A stretch of 64,000 nt of DNA from contig JAJDDF010000010.1 in NCBI GenBank assembly GCA_029260455.1, positions 29,865 to 93,864 on the forward strand, given 5' to 3'. Made by a program: the position numbers and the translations under genes. The notes under the pieces were generated by a model, which worked only from the letters and a program-made list of their open reading frames with translations, searched no databases and was not told where the DNA came from. This stretch comes from Phycisphaerales bacterium. GTDB taxonomy: Bacteria > Planctomycetota > Phycisphaerae > Phycisphaerales > UBA1924. Shown in pieces: positions 19,025-30,984 of this stretch. Position 1 is the first letter of the stretch; each line of letters begins with the position of its first letter.

Positions 19025-19752
19025 GGCTGCAATCGTGTCGCGCTCCAGTTACCTGTACTAAACCCGCCATCTTTTGCAGGTGTCAATGTGCGCTCCCAGC
19101 GCGCGCGGTCATGCATGCGCGTTGTCTCGCCCACCCATAACTCCACCGCAGTTGGCCATAAGCGCCATCCGCCCCAGTGCGGCGGTCTCGGAATCGCATC
19201 TGCAGAAACCTCGGCGATATTCAAGATATCTATCCCAAATCGCTCTGCGGCGCTGAGCACCTGATCAAGCAAATCATCACGCTTCTCGATTGGCTCCGAT
19301 TGATTGCTCGACCACGCACCCAATTGCTTGACGGCATCACGCGATGCAAAATACGCATCCGATTCCACCTCGGGCGAACGCACCGCGATGCACTCAAGGC
19401 GCGCCTGACGCTGAAACGCATCCCAGTGAAAGACGACGGCGCACTTCGGATTCGCGCTCAGCGCCTGGCTCTTGCGCGAGTTGTAGTTCGTGTAAAAAAC
19501 TAGATAGCCCGGGTCGGTGACGATGCCCCGGCACAAGACGATCCGGGCCGAGGGCGTGCCATCTGCGTCTACCGTCGCGACTGTGATGGCGTCCGGGTTG
19601 GCTGTGGCCCGTGCTGCACGGCCAGCCTCAAACCACGATTTCAGAGTCGGGAAAGGGTCTGTGGGCAGGCAATCCGGCAATCCTGCCAGTTCACCAGGGG
19701 TAACGGGTTGGGGCTGCAAATCGGATTTTTGGTGTGCAGCATCGTAGGACAT
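19021..19752 (-). CDS. pdxH: Pyridoxamine 5'-phosphate oxidase
   Basis: 243 residues. It oxidises pyridoxamine or pyridoxine 5'-phosphate to pyridoxal 5'-phosphate using FMN. Evidence: ARIVLCRGI, YTNYNSRKSQ (FMN contacts), a typical N-terminal FP.L..W segment, WSSNQSEPI, and the C-terminal PPHWGGWRLWP, ELW and RWER motifs of the dimerisation domain. Length is slightly greater than the E. coli enzyme (218 residues) because of the N-terminus. The start at 19752 is the first ATG that leaves a normal PNPOx N-terminus. Divergent from dnaB. Confidence 0.96.
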   Translation of the reverse strand: MSYDAAHQKSDLQPQPVTPGELAGLPDCLPTDPFPTLKSWFEAGRAARATANPDAITVATVDADGTPSARIVLCRGIVTDPGYLVFYTNYNSRKSQALSANPKCAVVFHWDAFQRQARLECIAVRSPEVESDAYFASRDAVKQLGAWSSNQSEPIEKRDDLLDQVLSAAERFGIDILNIAEVSADAIPRPPHWGGWRLWPTAVELWVGETTRMHDRARWERTLTPAKDGGFSTGNWSATRLQP

Positions 19753-19859
19753 TGGGATAACGATAGCTTGTTGATATCCTGTTGTCTGCAACCCAATATC
19801 GCCACAGGAGGGTGATCGGCCCACAGAATGGGAAATCGAACAAAGGGAGCTTGACAAGG

Positions 19860-21470
19860 ATGTCGACTGAGGCGCACGGACAGCGCAATAACAACTCTCA
19901 GAACGGACGAGCAAAGCGCGCGCCGTTCAATGCGGCTCAGGTCGACTTGCAGGAATTGTTCGGACGCCTTCCCCCGGAAGCACGACAAGCTGAAATGAGC
20001 TTGTTGGGTTCAATGATCTTGGACTTTGGTGTCATAAGTGATGTCTTAGGGATTATTCCGTCTGCAGATGCATTTCAAGTTGAAGCACATCGTGCCGTGT
20101 TCAATGCACTCCTTGAATTATTCAAACACGGCGATACAGGCGACCTTACTCTACTTTCTCAAGCATTGGCCGATCGTGAAGAGTTAGACAATGTCGGAGG
20201 TGTCGAATACCTATTGACACTTGCTCGCGCTGTTCCAAGTGCTTCCAATGCTCCCCGCTATGCTCGAATCGTTCGAGAAAAATGGCAACTACGTCGCCTA
20301 ATCGATGCGGCAGGACAAATCGTCTTCGAAGCCTATAACGAGGGGCAGGTGAGCCCGCGCGAAGTACTTGACAAAGCCGAAGCACTGGTCTTCGAGATCG
20401 CCGAAGACGCAGAGTCGATGGACGATGTCACGCTTTCTCAACTGCTTCAACAAGCCATGGACACGATCATGGCCAATGAAGGTCGTCTGGTCACGGGTTT
20501 GTCGACCGGCTTCCATGATCTGGATGAAATGACATCGGGGTTGCAGCCGGGCGAACTTGCGATCATCGCGGCCCGCCCCTCGATGGGCAAGACAGCGCTC
20601 GCACTGAATCTTGCAGAGCAGATCGCCTTTGGCGGACATCGGCACACGCCTGGTTCAACCGACCCGCGTGCATCAATCGCGTTCTTTTCCCTTGAAATGT
20701 CAATGCAAGCGGTCACCCAGCGTTTGCTTTCAAGTCATTCGCGCGTCGATTCACACCTCATCCGCACGAACAGACTTTCCAAACAGCATTATCACGACCT
20801 GCAGCGTTCCTGCGGCACCCTTGCGGAAGCCCCGATTCATGTCGTCGACACGCCGGGCCTCACGATTATGCAGTTGCGCGCCAAGGCCCGCCGCCTTGTG
20901 AAGCAGCAGAAAATTCAATGCATCATCATCGACTACCTTCAATTGATGAGCGCACCGCAGGCTGCGCGTGAAGGGCGTCAGCAGGAAGTGTCGGTCATTT
21001 CGCGCCAGATCAAGGCGCTGGCGCGCGACCTCAAGTTGCCGATCATCTGCCTTGCCCAACTTAATCGCGGCGCCGAACAGCGCGAAGGGCATCGCCCGCG
21101 CATGGCGGACCTGCGCGAATCGGGTTCGATCGAACAGGACGCAGACGTTGTGGCGCTTCTACACCGTGAGGAGTATTACCACACAGGCGATACTGATTGG
21201 GTACGCGAAAACCCTGAAAAAATAGGTGCCGCTGAACTCATCATCGCCAAGCAGCGCAATGGTCCGACAGGAAACGTCGAACTCAGCTGGGATGCAAATG
21301 TTACTCGCTTTGGCTCAAAAGCCAGTTATGGTTCGTCGACACCGCGCGCCGCGTCATACGTTGAACCATCGCCCGGCCAATCTGCGAGCAGCTTTTCAAG
21401 CCGGCCTCGCACAGGCCCCGAACCCGACCACCGCGATGGCGGCGGGCCCACAAGCGATCTCCCGATCTAA
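19860..21470 (+). CDS. dnaB: Replicative DNA helicase DnaB
   Basis: About 536 residues. It unwinds DNA ahead of the replication fork as a hexamer. The N-terminal domain includes PPEARQAEMSLLGSMI; the RecA-like C-terminal domain has the Walker A ARPSMGKTA, the Walker B IIDYLQLMS and QLNRGAEQREGHRPRM (arginine-finger region), followed by ESGSIEQDADVV. A low-complexity S/P/R-rich tail ends the protein. No intein is inserted at the P-loop. A start at MSTEAH has GGGAG upstream; a longer frame starts at 19782. The gene is divergent from pdxH. Confidence 0.97.
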   Translation: MSTEAHGQRNNNSQNGRAKRAPFNAAQVDLQELFGRLPPEARQAEMSLLGSMILDFGVISDVLGIIPSADAFQVEAHRAVFNALLELFKHGDTGDLTLLSQALADREELDNVGGVEYLLTLARAVPSASNAPRYARIVREKWQLRRLIDAAGQIVFEAYNEGQVSPREVLDKAEALVFEIAEDAESMDDVTLSQLLQQAMDTIMANEGRLVTGLSTGFHDLDEMTSGLQPGELAIIAARPSMGKTALALNLAEQIAFGGHRHTPGSTDPRASIAFFSLEMSMQAVTQRLLSSHSRVDSHLIRTNRLSKQHYHDLQRSCGTLAEAPIHVVDTPGLTIMQLRAKARRLVKQQKIQCIIIDYLQLMSAPQAAREGRQQEVSVISRQIKALARDLKLPIICLAQLNRGAEQREGHRPRMADLRESGSIEQDADVVALLHREEYYHTGDTDWVRENPEKIGAAELIIAKQRNGPTGNVELSWDANVTRFGSKASYGSSTPRAASYVEPSPGQSASSFSSRPRTGPEPDHRDGGGPTSDLPI

Positions 21471-21486
21471 GATTGCAGGCGGCGCA

Positions 21487-21930
21487 CTATTCCACCGTAA
21501 CTTCGGTCGTCACTGAGTTTGCAATGAAACACATTTCGTGCGCTTTGTGGTGTAACTCTGCCATCTTTTCTGTTGATGGCTCAGCGTTGGAAGCAAATGT
21601 AACCCGTGGGCGAAGTACAACGCGCTGCATGGCATGACGCCCATCCTCACGCTTCCCGAGCTGCCCTGTTGCTTCATCGCGATAGCTGTCCACAATGAAA
21701 TTGTGTTTGGCGCACAGGGCAAGAAATGTGAGCATGTGGCAACTCGATAACGATGCGACAAACGCTTCTTCGGGATCAATGAGTGCAGGGTCGCCGCCGT
21801 AGCCTGGGGCCGCGGTTGCCTGCATGGTTGCGCCGCCTGAAAATCGCCATGTGTGCTCGCGGTTGTATGTGGCGTGTGTAAAATCTGCTGACGTTCGTGT
21901 CCACTCGGTGGTTGCAGCATGTTCTGACAT
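21487..21930 (-). CDS. OsmC-family peroxide-detoxification protein
   Basis: 147 residues. It matches the OsmC/Ohr fold: the N-terminal WTR, GYGGDPALIDPEEAFVASLSSCHMLTFL with the first redox cysteine, and CFIANSV with the second cysteine near the C-terminus. Such proteins reduce organic or fatty-acid hydroperoxides with thiol cycling. The HMLTFL wording after the first cysteine is more OsmC-like (YhfA branch) than Ohr-like. The ribosome-binding site AGGAGG sits 7 bp from the ATG. Located just downstream of the convergent dnaB. Confidence 0.92.
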   Translation of the reverse strand: MSEHAATTEWTRTSADFTHATYNREHTWRFSGGATMQATAAPGYGGDPALIDPEEAFVASLSSCHMLTFLALCAKHNFIVDSYRDEATGQLGKREDGRHAMQRVVLRPRVTFASNAEPSTEKMAELHHKAHEMCFIANSVTTEVTVE

Positions 21931-21992
21931 TGGTGCGCCTCCTGAATCAGCGGGTCATTCCGCCTTGCCATTCTAGGGTCTTCGAGCGCATG

Positions 21993-22026
21993 AAAAAACC
22001 GCGGCGGATCAACCGGCGCGGTTTGA
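21993..22026 (-). terminator. Intrinsic terminator of clpC
   Basis: On the minus strand the hairpin arms ACCGCGCCGG and CCGCCGCGGT flank a short loop and are followed by TTTTTT. It lies about 27 bp beyond the clpC stop codon and fits a rho-independent terminator. Confidence 0.8.
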
Positions 22027-22052
22027 AATCAATATGCAGATTATCCGGTCGA

Positions 22053-24608
22053 TCAGGTCGAACCAGCACCCTTGGCGGGCTCAACGTGCGCCTCACCATC
22101 GCTTTGCGACGGCTCATCCTTCTTCTTTGACTTGTCGAGCGCCGGATCGTACGACATATCAAAGGTCAGTTCGTCAGCCTCATCCTTGTGCGTAACCATG
22201 ATCCGATTCTTCTCTTCGAACTTGCCTGAAAGCAGCGCTTCCGACATCGGATCTTCGATATAGGTACTGATCGCACGACGCAGCGGACGGGCACCATAAT
22301 CCGGGTTGTAACCCTTTTCGATCAGGAAGTCCTTGGCTTTCTTATCAAGCTCAAGTGTCCATCCCTGTTCGCCAAGTCGCGTGACAAGCTTCTCCGTCTC
22401 GTATTTCACGATGACTTCAAGGTCCTCCTTGGTCAGCGGACGGAAGACGATCACATCATCAAGACGGTTCAGGAACTCGGGGCGGAAGTGGCGCTCCACT
22501 TCTTTATCAAGCACTGACTTGATCTGCTCATACGTTGAGTGTTCGTCTCGCTTGGAGAAACCAAACCCGCCTCCACCCTTGATGAGATCCGCACCGATAT
22601 TGCTCGTCATGATGATGACGGTGTTACGGAAATCAACATTGCGACCGAATGAATCAACAAGTCGTCCCTCTTCCATGATCTGGAGGAGCATGTTGAAGAC
22701 ATCCGGATGCGCCTTTTCGATTTCATCAAACAGTACGACTGAATATGGACGCCGGCGCACGCGCTCGGTCAGTTGACCGCCCTCTTCATAGCCAACATAC
22801 CCGGGAGGGGCGCCGACCAGACGCGACACGTTGTGCTTCTCCATGTAATCCGACATGTCAAGATGAATCAGTGCATCTTCATCACCAAACATGAAGTCCG
22901 CAATCGCCTTGGAAAGCAGGGTCTTGCCGACACCTGAGGGGCCAACGAAGATGAAACTGCCCATCGGGCGCTTCGGGTCCTTGAGCCCTGCGCGAGCGCG
23001 GCGAATCGCCTTGGAAATGCGTTCGATGGCCTCGTTTTGCGAGACCACTTTCTTGTGCAGTTCGTCTTCAAGCTGCAAGAGACGCTGGGCTTCTTCGCGC
23101 TCTAGACGAGTCAACGGCACGCCGGTCATCTTGGAGACAACTTCCGCGATGACCTCTTCATCAACAACGCCGCCAACTTCCTTGGCCTTCTCACGCCACT
23201 CCTGCTGCGTTTGTTCTTTCTTCTTGCGAAGCTGCTCTGCCTGATCGCGCAGTTCTGCCGCCTTTTCGTAGTCAGCGTCCTTGACCGCCTCATCCTTAGC
23301 AACAGACAAACGCTCGATCTCGCCTTCAAGATCAGCAAGATCCGGCGGCTTGCGCATGGTCTTCAGACGCACCCGCGCCCCAGCTTCATCAATCACATCG
23401 ATCGACTTGTCCGGCTGAACGCGCCCGGTGATATACCGAGCTGAAAGCTCCACCGCAGCCTCAACTGCACAATCGGTGATCTGCACGCGATGGTGCTGTT
23501 CATAGCGATCGCGCAGACCCTTCAAGATCAGAACGGTCTGTTCCTTGTTGGGCGGGTCAACTGTGATTGACTGGAACCGGCGTGCAAGGGCCGCATCCTT
23601 CTCGATGTACTTGCGATATTCATCAAAAGTCGTTGCGCCAATGCACTGAATTTCACCACGTGCAAGCGCTGGCTTCAACACATTCGAAGCATCAATCGCG
23701 CCCTCTGCGCCGCCCGCACCCACAAGCGTGTGCAATTCGTCGATGAACAAAATCAAGTTCTGCGCCCGGCGGACCTCATTCATCACCGCCTTGATGCGCT
23801 CTTCGAACTGCCCGCGATATTTTGTGCCCGCGACCATCATCGCAAGGTCGAGTACGACAAGACGCCGATCGTGCAGCAAATCCGGTACTTCCTGATTCAC
23901 GATGGATTGCGCAAGACCTTCGACAATCGCCGTCTTACCCACGCCCGCTTCACCAAGCAGCACCGGGTTGTTCTTCGTGCGCCGGCACAAGACCTGGATC
24001 ACTCGCTCAATTTCGCGCTCGCGTCCGATGACAGGATCAAGCGTGCCGGCCTTTGCCAACTCTGTCAGGTCGCGCCCAAATGAATCCAGCGCCGGGGTCT
24101 TTGATTTCGAACTGCCGCGCGGCCCACCTTCGCTGCCGCCGCCTGACATTTCGGGCTCGTCCTTGTCCATGCCCGCACCGAGCAAGTTGAGCACTTCCTC
24201 GCGCACTTCTTCGAGCTTCAGGCCAAGGTTCATCAAGACCTGTGCGGCGACACCATCGTGTTCGCGCAGCAGCCCAAGCAGCAAGTGCTCCGTGCCAACG
24301 TAATTGTGATTCAGATTGCGCGCCTCTTCGATCGCATATTCGATCACCTTCTTGGCGCGCGGTGTCTGCGGCAGCTTGCCCATCGTGACCATGTCCGGCC
24401 CCGAATGCACAAGCTTCTCAACTTCCAGACGCACCTTGCGCAGATCGACACCGAGCGACTTGAGCACATTCGCGCCCACGCCCGAGCCTTCCTTGACGAG
24501 ACCGAGCAGGATGTGCTCTGTACCGATGTACTCGTGGTTGAAACGCTGGGCTTCCTGATTCGCAAGGGCCATCACCTTGCGAGCACGATCTGTGAATCGC
24601 TCAAACAT
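22053..24608 (-). CDS. clpC: ATP-dependent Clp protease ATP-binding subunit ClpC
   Basis: About 851 residues. A Hsp100 unfoldase that feeds substrates to ClpP. Domains in order: ClpN repeats ([36 protein letters not shown], about 1-145); AAA-1 with Walker [10 protein letters not shown] near 210; a middle UVR-like segment ([12 protein letters not shown], about 425-460), characteristic of ClpC; and AAA-2 with [19 protein letters not shown] and the C-terminal [11 protein letters not shown]. The start is the MFERF ATG, with GGAG upstream. Followed by an intrinsic terminator. No ctsR or mcsAB neighbours are present, so the Gram-positive-style operon is not conserved here. Confidence 0.96.
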   Translation of the reverse strand: MFERFTDRARKVMALANQEAQRFNHEYIGTEHILLGLVKEGSGVGANVLKSLGVDLRKVRLEVEKLVHSGPDMVTMGKLPQTPRAKKVIEYAIEEARNLNHNYVGTEHLLLGLLREHDGVAAQVLMNLGLKLEEVREEVLNLLGAGMDKDEPEMSGGGSEGGPRGSSKSKTPALDSFGRDLTELAKAGTLDPVIGREREIERVIQVLCRRTKNNPVLLGEAGVGKTAIVEGLAQSIVNQEVPDLLHDRRLVVLDLAMMVAGTKYRGQFEERIKAVMNEVRRAQNLILFIDELHTLVGAGGAEGAIDASNVLKPALARGEIQCIGATTFDEYRKYIEKDAALARRFQSITVDPPNKEQTVLILKGLRDRYEQHHRVQITDCAVEAAVELSARYITGRVQPDKSIDVIDEAGARVRLKTMRKPPDLADLEGEIERLSVAKDEAVKDADYEKAAELRDQAEQLRKKKEQTQQEWREKAKEVGGVVDEEVIAEVVSKMTGVPLTRLEREEAQRLLQLEDELHKKVVSQNEAIERISKAIRRARAGLKDPKRPMGSFIFVGPSGVGKTLLSKAIADFMFGDEDALIHLDMSDYMEKHNVSRLVGAPPGYVGYEEGGQLTERVRRRPYSVVLFDEIEKAHPDVFNMLLQIMEEGRLVDSFGRNVDFRNTVIIMTSNIGADLIKGGGGFGFSKRDEHSTYEQIKSVLDKEVERHFRPEFLNRLDDVIVFRPLTKEDLEVIVKYETEKLVTRLGEQGWTLELDKKAKDFLIEKGYNPDYGARPLRRAISTYIEDPMSEALLSGKFEEKNRIMVTHKDEADELTFDMSYDPALDKSKKKDEPSQSDGEAHVEPAKGAGST

Positions 24609-24948
24609 CGCTGCTCCTTCTCCTGCCTGAGCGTTCGTCAGACAGGTGAACCCCCGTCTCTCTCCAAGAGACACTATTGGGCCCAATACTCCCCATTCAT
24701 CGGTTCAATCGGGTTCCGCGAACACACGCGTTGCCCGATCCACCGTCAGATGTGCGCGATTATAGGCCCTCGCGCCCGACTTCCCTACCGGCTGCGAAAA
24801 CCATGCCGATTGAAACGCCTGGCGGGACAACCCCTGCGCCACCTGCATCAACGCATGTCGGCGGCGATTTGTTCCCATGCACCATATTTCGGTGGCACGC
24901 CAGGGTGCAATCATCTGCCAGTGTGGCAGGACAGTGCGACCTCCATAC
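24609..24948 (-). promoter_or_regulatory. clpC upstream region with a TATAAT box
   Basis: A 340-bp gap between clpC and the TPR gene, both on the minus strand. TATAAT on the minus strand at 24764-24759 is a candidate -10 element for clpC; no good -35 box lies 16-18 bp upstream. No CtsR-type heptamer repeats or CIRCE inverted repeat were seen. No credible gene lies in the gap. Confidence 0.35.
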
Positions 24949-25458
24949 TCACTCCGATTCATCAATCGGATCCCATATGCCCTGCTCGTTTTCAAGCAAC
25001 TGTTCTTGAACCTCGGGCTCGTACAGGATTGCAGCAAATTGCTCGATTGCCTTTTCTCGTGCAGACTCGCCGAAGCCGAGTTGAGCCATCACTCGAAGCC
25101 ATCCTGCCAGAGCATCTGGGGAGGGAGCAAGCTCCAGACTCTTCTCAAATGCCTGTTGAGCGTCATTCAATCGGTCTGTGATATCGAGCCAATAGCCAAG
25201 GTCACATGCCGCTCGTGAATTGTGTGGGTCGTGTGCAAGTGCTTTACGAAAGCACTCATCCGGCTGAAGCTGCGAGTACATTTCATCAACTTCAATTCTT
25301 TGAATCAATTCACCAAACATCGTCCAGAGCATGGATGACTCAGGAAACTGTCGAATCGCAGTCTGAATACCGTCAGCTGCCACCGTATTTTTTTCTTCAT
25401 CGCCACACCAGTTATTCCAGACATAAACGATTGCTTCTGCTTCGGTTGAAAATTCCAA
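24949..25458 (-). CDS. TPR-like small protein
   Basis: About 169 residues. The middle is helical and matches a TPR: PDECFRKALAHDPHNSRA, followed by DAQQAFEKSLELAPSPDA and GESAREKAIEQFAAIL. The N-terminus has WTMFGELIQ helices. No catalytic motif is present. The frame is open to 25638, but that extension reads through the family-A repeat and the 3' end of lolD, so translation there is unlikely. I prefer the TTG at 25458, because GAGAGG sits 6 bp upstream; a GTG at 25479 is an alternative. The function is unknown. Confidence 0.65.
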   Translation of the reverse strand: MEFSTEAEAIVYVWNNWCGDEEKNTVAADGIQTAIRQFPESSMLWTMFGELIQRIEVDEMYSQLQPDECFRKALAHDPHNSRAACDLGYWLDITDRLNDAQQAFEKSLELAPSPDALAGWLRVMAQLGFGESAREKAIEQFAAILYEPEVQEQLLENEQGIWDPIDESE

Positions 25459-25485
25459 GACCCACCTCTCATTCTCCACCCAAGG

Positions 25486-25564
25486 TTCTTTCTTCTCTGT
25501 GTCCTCTGCGCCTCTGTGGTAAATCTTCTTCTTCGAGACAAAACCCCCGCGCTCGCACTTGGAA

Positions 25565-25571
<7 letters not shown>
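25486..25571. repeat. Mosaic repeat, family A plus family D
   Basis: 25486-25534 is a reverse copy of the family-A word containing ACCGCAGAGGCGCAGAGG (here with ACCACAG). 25546-25571 is a family-D copy (CCCCCGCGCTCGCACTTGG) that runs into the stop codon of lolD. The A copy forms the upstream region of the TPR gene. Other copies of A: about 32680, 33626, 36000, 37359 and 57101. Other D copies: about 32753 and 33574. Confidence 0.85.
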
Positions 25572-26337
<766 letters not shown>

Positions 26338-26338
<1 letters not shown>

Positions 26339-27876
26339 TATTCAAATCGAAGTGCCTTGACCGGATCCATCCACGCCGCCCGCACCGCCGGGATTAGCGC
26401 CCCAAGCACTGCGCACACACCGCCCGCGATCATCACGATCGCCGCTCGGGATGGCTCGACAACATTGGGAATCTCTGAGAAGTAGTACACCTCGGGATCC
26501 CAGATCACGAGCCCCATCGCGCGCCCGAGCCATTCATGAATGGGGTTGATGTAGTGAACGATGGTCCATGCAAGGCCGCCACCGATCAGTGAACCGATCA
26601 CACCAATCGCAAGTCCATAGCGCAGGAACAACCACGCGACACCCATGCGCGAGGCGCCAACAGCGCGCAAAATGCCTATATCCTTAGTCTTTTCACTCAC
26701 CATTGACCAGAAGATCGCAAGGATCAACACCACCGCAACAAGCGAAATAATCACAAACAACACCAATACCAGTGCTGTTTCTTTTTTCACCGCGCTGATA
26801 AAGGTCTTCAAACCCGGCTTGTTTTCCCAGGTAAAAATTGAAACCCGGTCAACGCTCGGCACACCATCGCTCGATCCCATATCCGGGTATCGCTGCGTCC
26901 ACTGCTCATAGATGCGCCGAACTTCAACCTCTAGTGCATCAGGCGACACACCATTTGCCGCCTTGATAAGAATGTTCGTTGCCCGCGCTGGCTGCACTCC
27001 AACCGCCTTGGGCAGCACAGGCCTCGGCACACCATCCGGTCCGAGTTCGATCTGCCCCGGAATCCAATCCCGATCGGGAATGTCCTGCGCATCAAGTTGC
27101 AACATCTTCTGCAATTCACCGATCGGCATCATCACCTGATTCGCATCGATCTCATACAACCCGGTGCGAAACTCATTGGCGACAGTAAACTTTCTGCTGT
27201 CGGTGCCAACCACACCGCCCTTGCGGTTCATGGGCAGCACACTGATCGTCACTTCAAAACCAGGCAAAATTTGCCCGAGTCTCGATTCAATAAAACCTTC
27301 GCGGCGCCGGCGATAAAACCGTGATACTTCAATGCCCGTCACCACTGCGGGCTCGACCCCGCCGCGCACAACATCGGGCCAAGTCAGGGTCTTGCCGTGT
27401 TCTTCAAAGCCTTCGCGAATGGTCAGACGCCGATCCTCACGGTTCTTGTCCTTGGGAAGGGGTTCATCCAGATGCACCCAATACAACCGTTCGAAATACC
27501 CCGTGACTGCATCAAAACCATCAGGAACGATGCCGATCACCTGCACCTGCCGCGATTCATCTGTTGGCAGGCTCATCAACCCGATTGCCTCAATCGTCGG
27601 CGTCGCGCGATCGATCGATGGATCAGCTTCAAGATCATCAATCAGTTGTTCATAGTGCGCGATGCCAAAGATAGGCCACGCGACGGACACATCGCCCATC
27701 ATCTGCTTGCCCGAGGCGAGCAGCATATTGAGGAATCCGCCCATCACCGACCACACGATGAGCACCATCGCGACGCACAACATCACCGCGCCCGCAGAAA
27801 GCAGCGGCATGATCTTGCTGGTCAGATACCGTCGTGTGAGAAGGGCCTGATACACGCAACTGATGGTATCGGCCAA
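26338..27876 (-). CDS. LolC/LolE-like ABC permease
   Basis: 512 residues. One N-terminal transmembrane helix (about 25-55), a large periplasmic domain (about 60-370) and three C-terminal helices (about 370-500) give the FtsX/MacB permease topology used by LolC and LolE. The second helix region contains SEKTKDIGILRAVGAS, the hallmark loop of this family, and a final PVKALRFE. In diderms LolCDE releases outer-membrane lipoproteins from the inner membrane to the carrier LolA. Only one permease gene is present, so it may be a homodimer, as in LolF systems. Its start is divergent from dus. Confidence 0.9.
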
Positions 27877-27918
27877 GCGGCGCTTCGTTGCCCAGCCGCG
27901 CGGGCATACTATGGATGC

Positions 27919-29109
27919 GTGATTTCCACCGTTTCACCAAACTCGCACCTCGCGACGCCGCTCGTCATCCCGACCAGCACTGGCGGCCTTGCGCTCGAGA
28001 CCAACCTCATGCTCGCCCCGGTGGCTAAGCATTGCGACCTCGCCTGGCGGATTACCTGTCGAGTTGCCTCGCGCGGCCCCGATGGCAAATCCAAAGGCCT
28101 TGGCCTTGCCTGCACCGATCTGCTCTCGCCGCATGGACTGCTTCGCGGCACGGCGTGCTCACTCGATCTCGCTGCCACCAATGAGCAGGATTCGCCCGTC
28201 TGCATGCAGCTCTATGGAGGTGATGCGGACATGCTCGCCGAGGGTGCGCTCTGGGCGGTCAACCACGGCGCCGATGTCATCGATATCAATATGGGCTGCC
28301 CGGTTGACAAAGTCACCAAGAAAGATGGCGGCTCGAAGTTGTTATGCGATCCGCCGCGCACGCTTGCCATTGCGCAGCGCATTGCGCAGGCCGTCGAAAA
28401 AGCAACACGCGGGCGCGTGCCGGTGACCGCAAAGCTGCGCCTCGGCTGGGACAGTGCATCTATTGTTGCGCCGGACCTCGCTCGGGCGCTTGAGCGCGTG
28501 GGCATTGCCATGATCACGATTCATGGCAGAACGACCGAGCAATATTTCAAAGGCGATGTCGATCACGCGGGCATCGCCGATGTTGTGCAGGCGGTCGATG
28601 CGATTCCTGTGATTGGCAATGGCGATGTGACATCACCCGAGGGTTGCATCGAGATGATGCAGCGCACCGGGTGCGCCGGCGTGATGATCGGGCGTGGCTC
28701 GTTCAGTTCACCCTGGATTTTCCGGCAGTGCTGGGCGAAGCAACTTCTTGAGTGGGGTGGGCGTCCCGCCCGCCTTCCTGCTCCCTCTCCCTCGGGGAGA
28801 GGGTGGCTCGCCGAAGGTGAGACGGGTGAGGGGCCTTCTCTTCTTCGTGCTCTCACCGACCCCGACCTCACCGAAAAACTCGCCCTCATCCGCCTTTATT
28901 TCGAAGGCATGATTGAATACCGCACCGAGCGCTACGCGCGCACGAATATCGCCCGGCGCATCAGTTGGCTCGGCAAAGCCCTCGGCCCATGCAAGCCCTT
29001 CAAGGAAGCGATTCGCACTGCAAAAACCGCCGACGATGTGCGCACCGCGATCGATGCGTTTGAGGGGGGTGGGCTGAGGATGTACGCGCGAGAATCAGTG
29101 GTTGGTTAA
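27919..29109 (+). CDS. dus: tRNA-dihydrouridine synthase with an in-frame repeat insertion
   Basis: About 396 residues. It reduces uridine to dihydrouridine in the tRNA D-loop with FMN and NADPH. Visible motifs are MLAPVAKHCDLAWR, QLYGGDADML, DINMGCPVDKV with the catalytic cysteine, VTAKLRLGWD, ITIHGRTTEQ and GVMIGRGSF: the DusB/DusA-type TIM barrel. The C-terminal four-helix domain follows. Between these domains, at about residues 278-307, lies a segment of glycine, proline and arginine encoded by two intergenic repeat families (28752-28840) and open in the same frame. GTG start at 27919, about 40 bp after the divergent lolC start. The insertion looks tolerated. Confidence 0.9.
   Translation: MISTVSPNSHLATPLVIPTSTGGLALETNLMLAPVAKHCDLAWRITCRVASRGPDGKSKGLGLACTDLLSPHGLLRGTACSLDLAATNEQDSPVCMQLYGGDADMLAEGALWAVNHGADVIDINMGCPVDKVTKKDGGSKLLCDPPRTLAIAQRIAQAVEKATRGRVPVTAKLRLGWDSASIVAPDLARALERVGIAMITIHGRTTEQYFKGDVDHAGIADVVQAVDAIPVIGNGDVTSPEGCIEMMQRTGCAGVMIGRGSFSSPWIFRQCWAKQLLEWGGRPARLPAPSPSGRGWLAEGETGEGPSLLRALTDPDLTEKLALIRLYFEGMIEYRTERYARTNIARRISWLGKALGPCKPFKEAIRTAKTADDVRTAIDAFEGGGLRMYARESVVG
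28752..28840. repeat. Families C and B repeats inside dus
   Basis: 28752-28773 is a copy of the GGTGGGCGTCCCGCCC word (family C). 28780-28840 is a reverse family-B copy, with the CCCTCTCC/GGAGAGGG hairpin and a second arm reading GGTGAGACGGGTGAGGGG. Elsewhere in the window these elements lie between genes. Confidence 0.85.
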
Positions 29110-29120
29110 ACAGTGAAAAA

Positions 29121-30854
<1,734 letters not shown>

Positions 30855-30984
30855 ATGTATTGTCTCCTGAAGCAGATGCTGCCCCGGTAGTGTAAAGACC
30901 CCTCAAATCTTCGCTGAAGTCACCTCCTCGCACGCTGCGTCACCCCAAATCACGCCCTACCCTCATAAGACCGATGATCTGACC

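Noticed and set aside
19860..21470. Intein in DnaB
   Set aside because: The P-loop and motif regions are continuous and the length is that of an intein-free DnaB.
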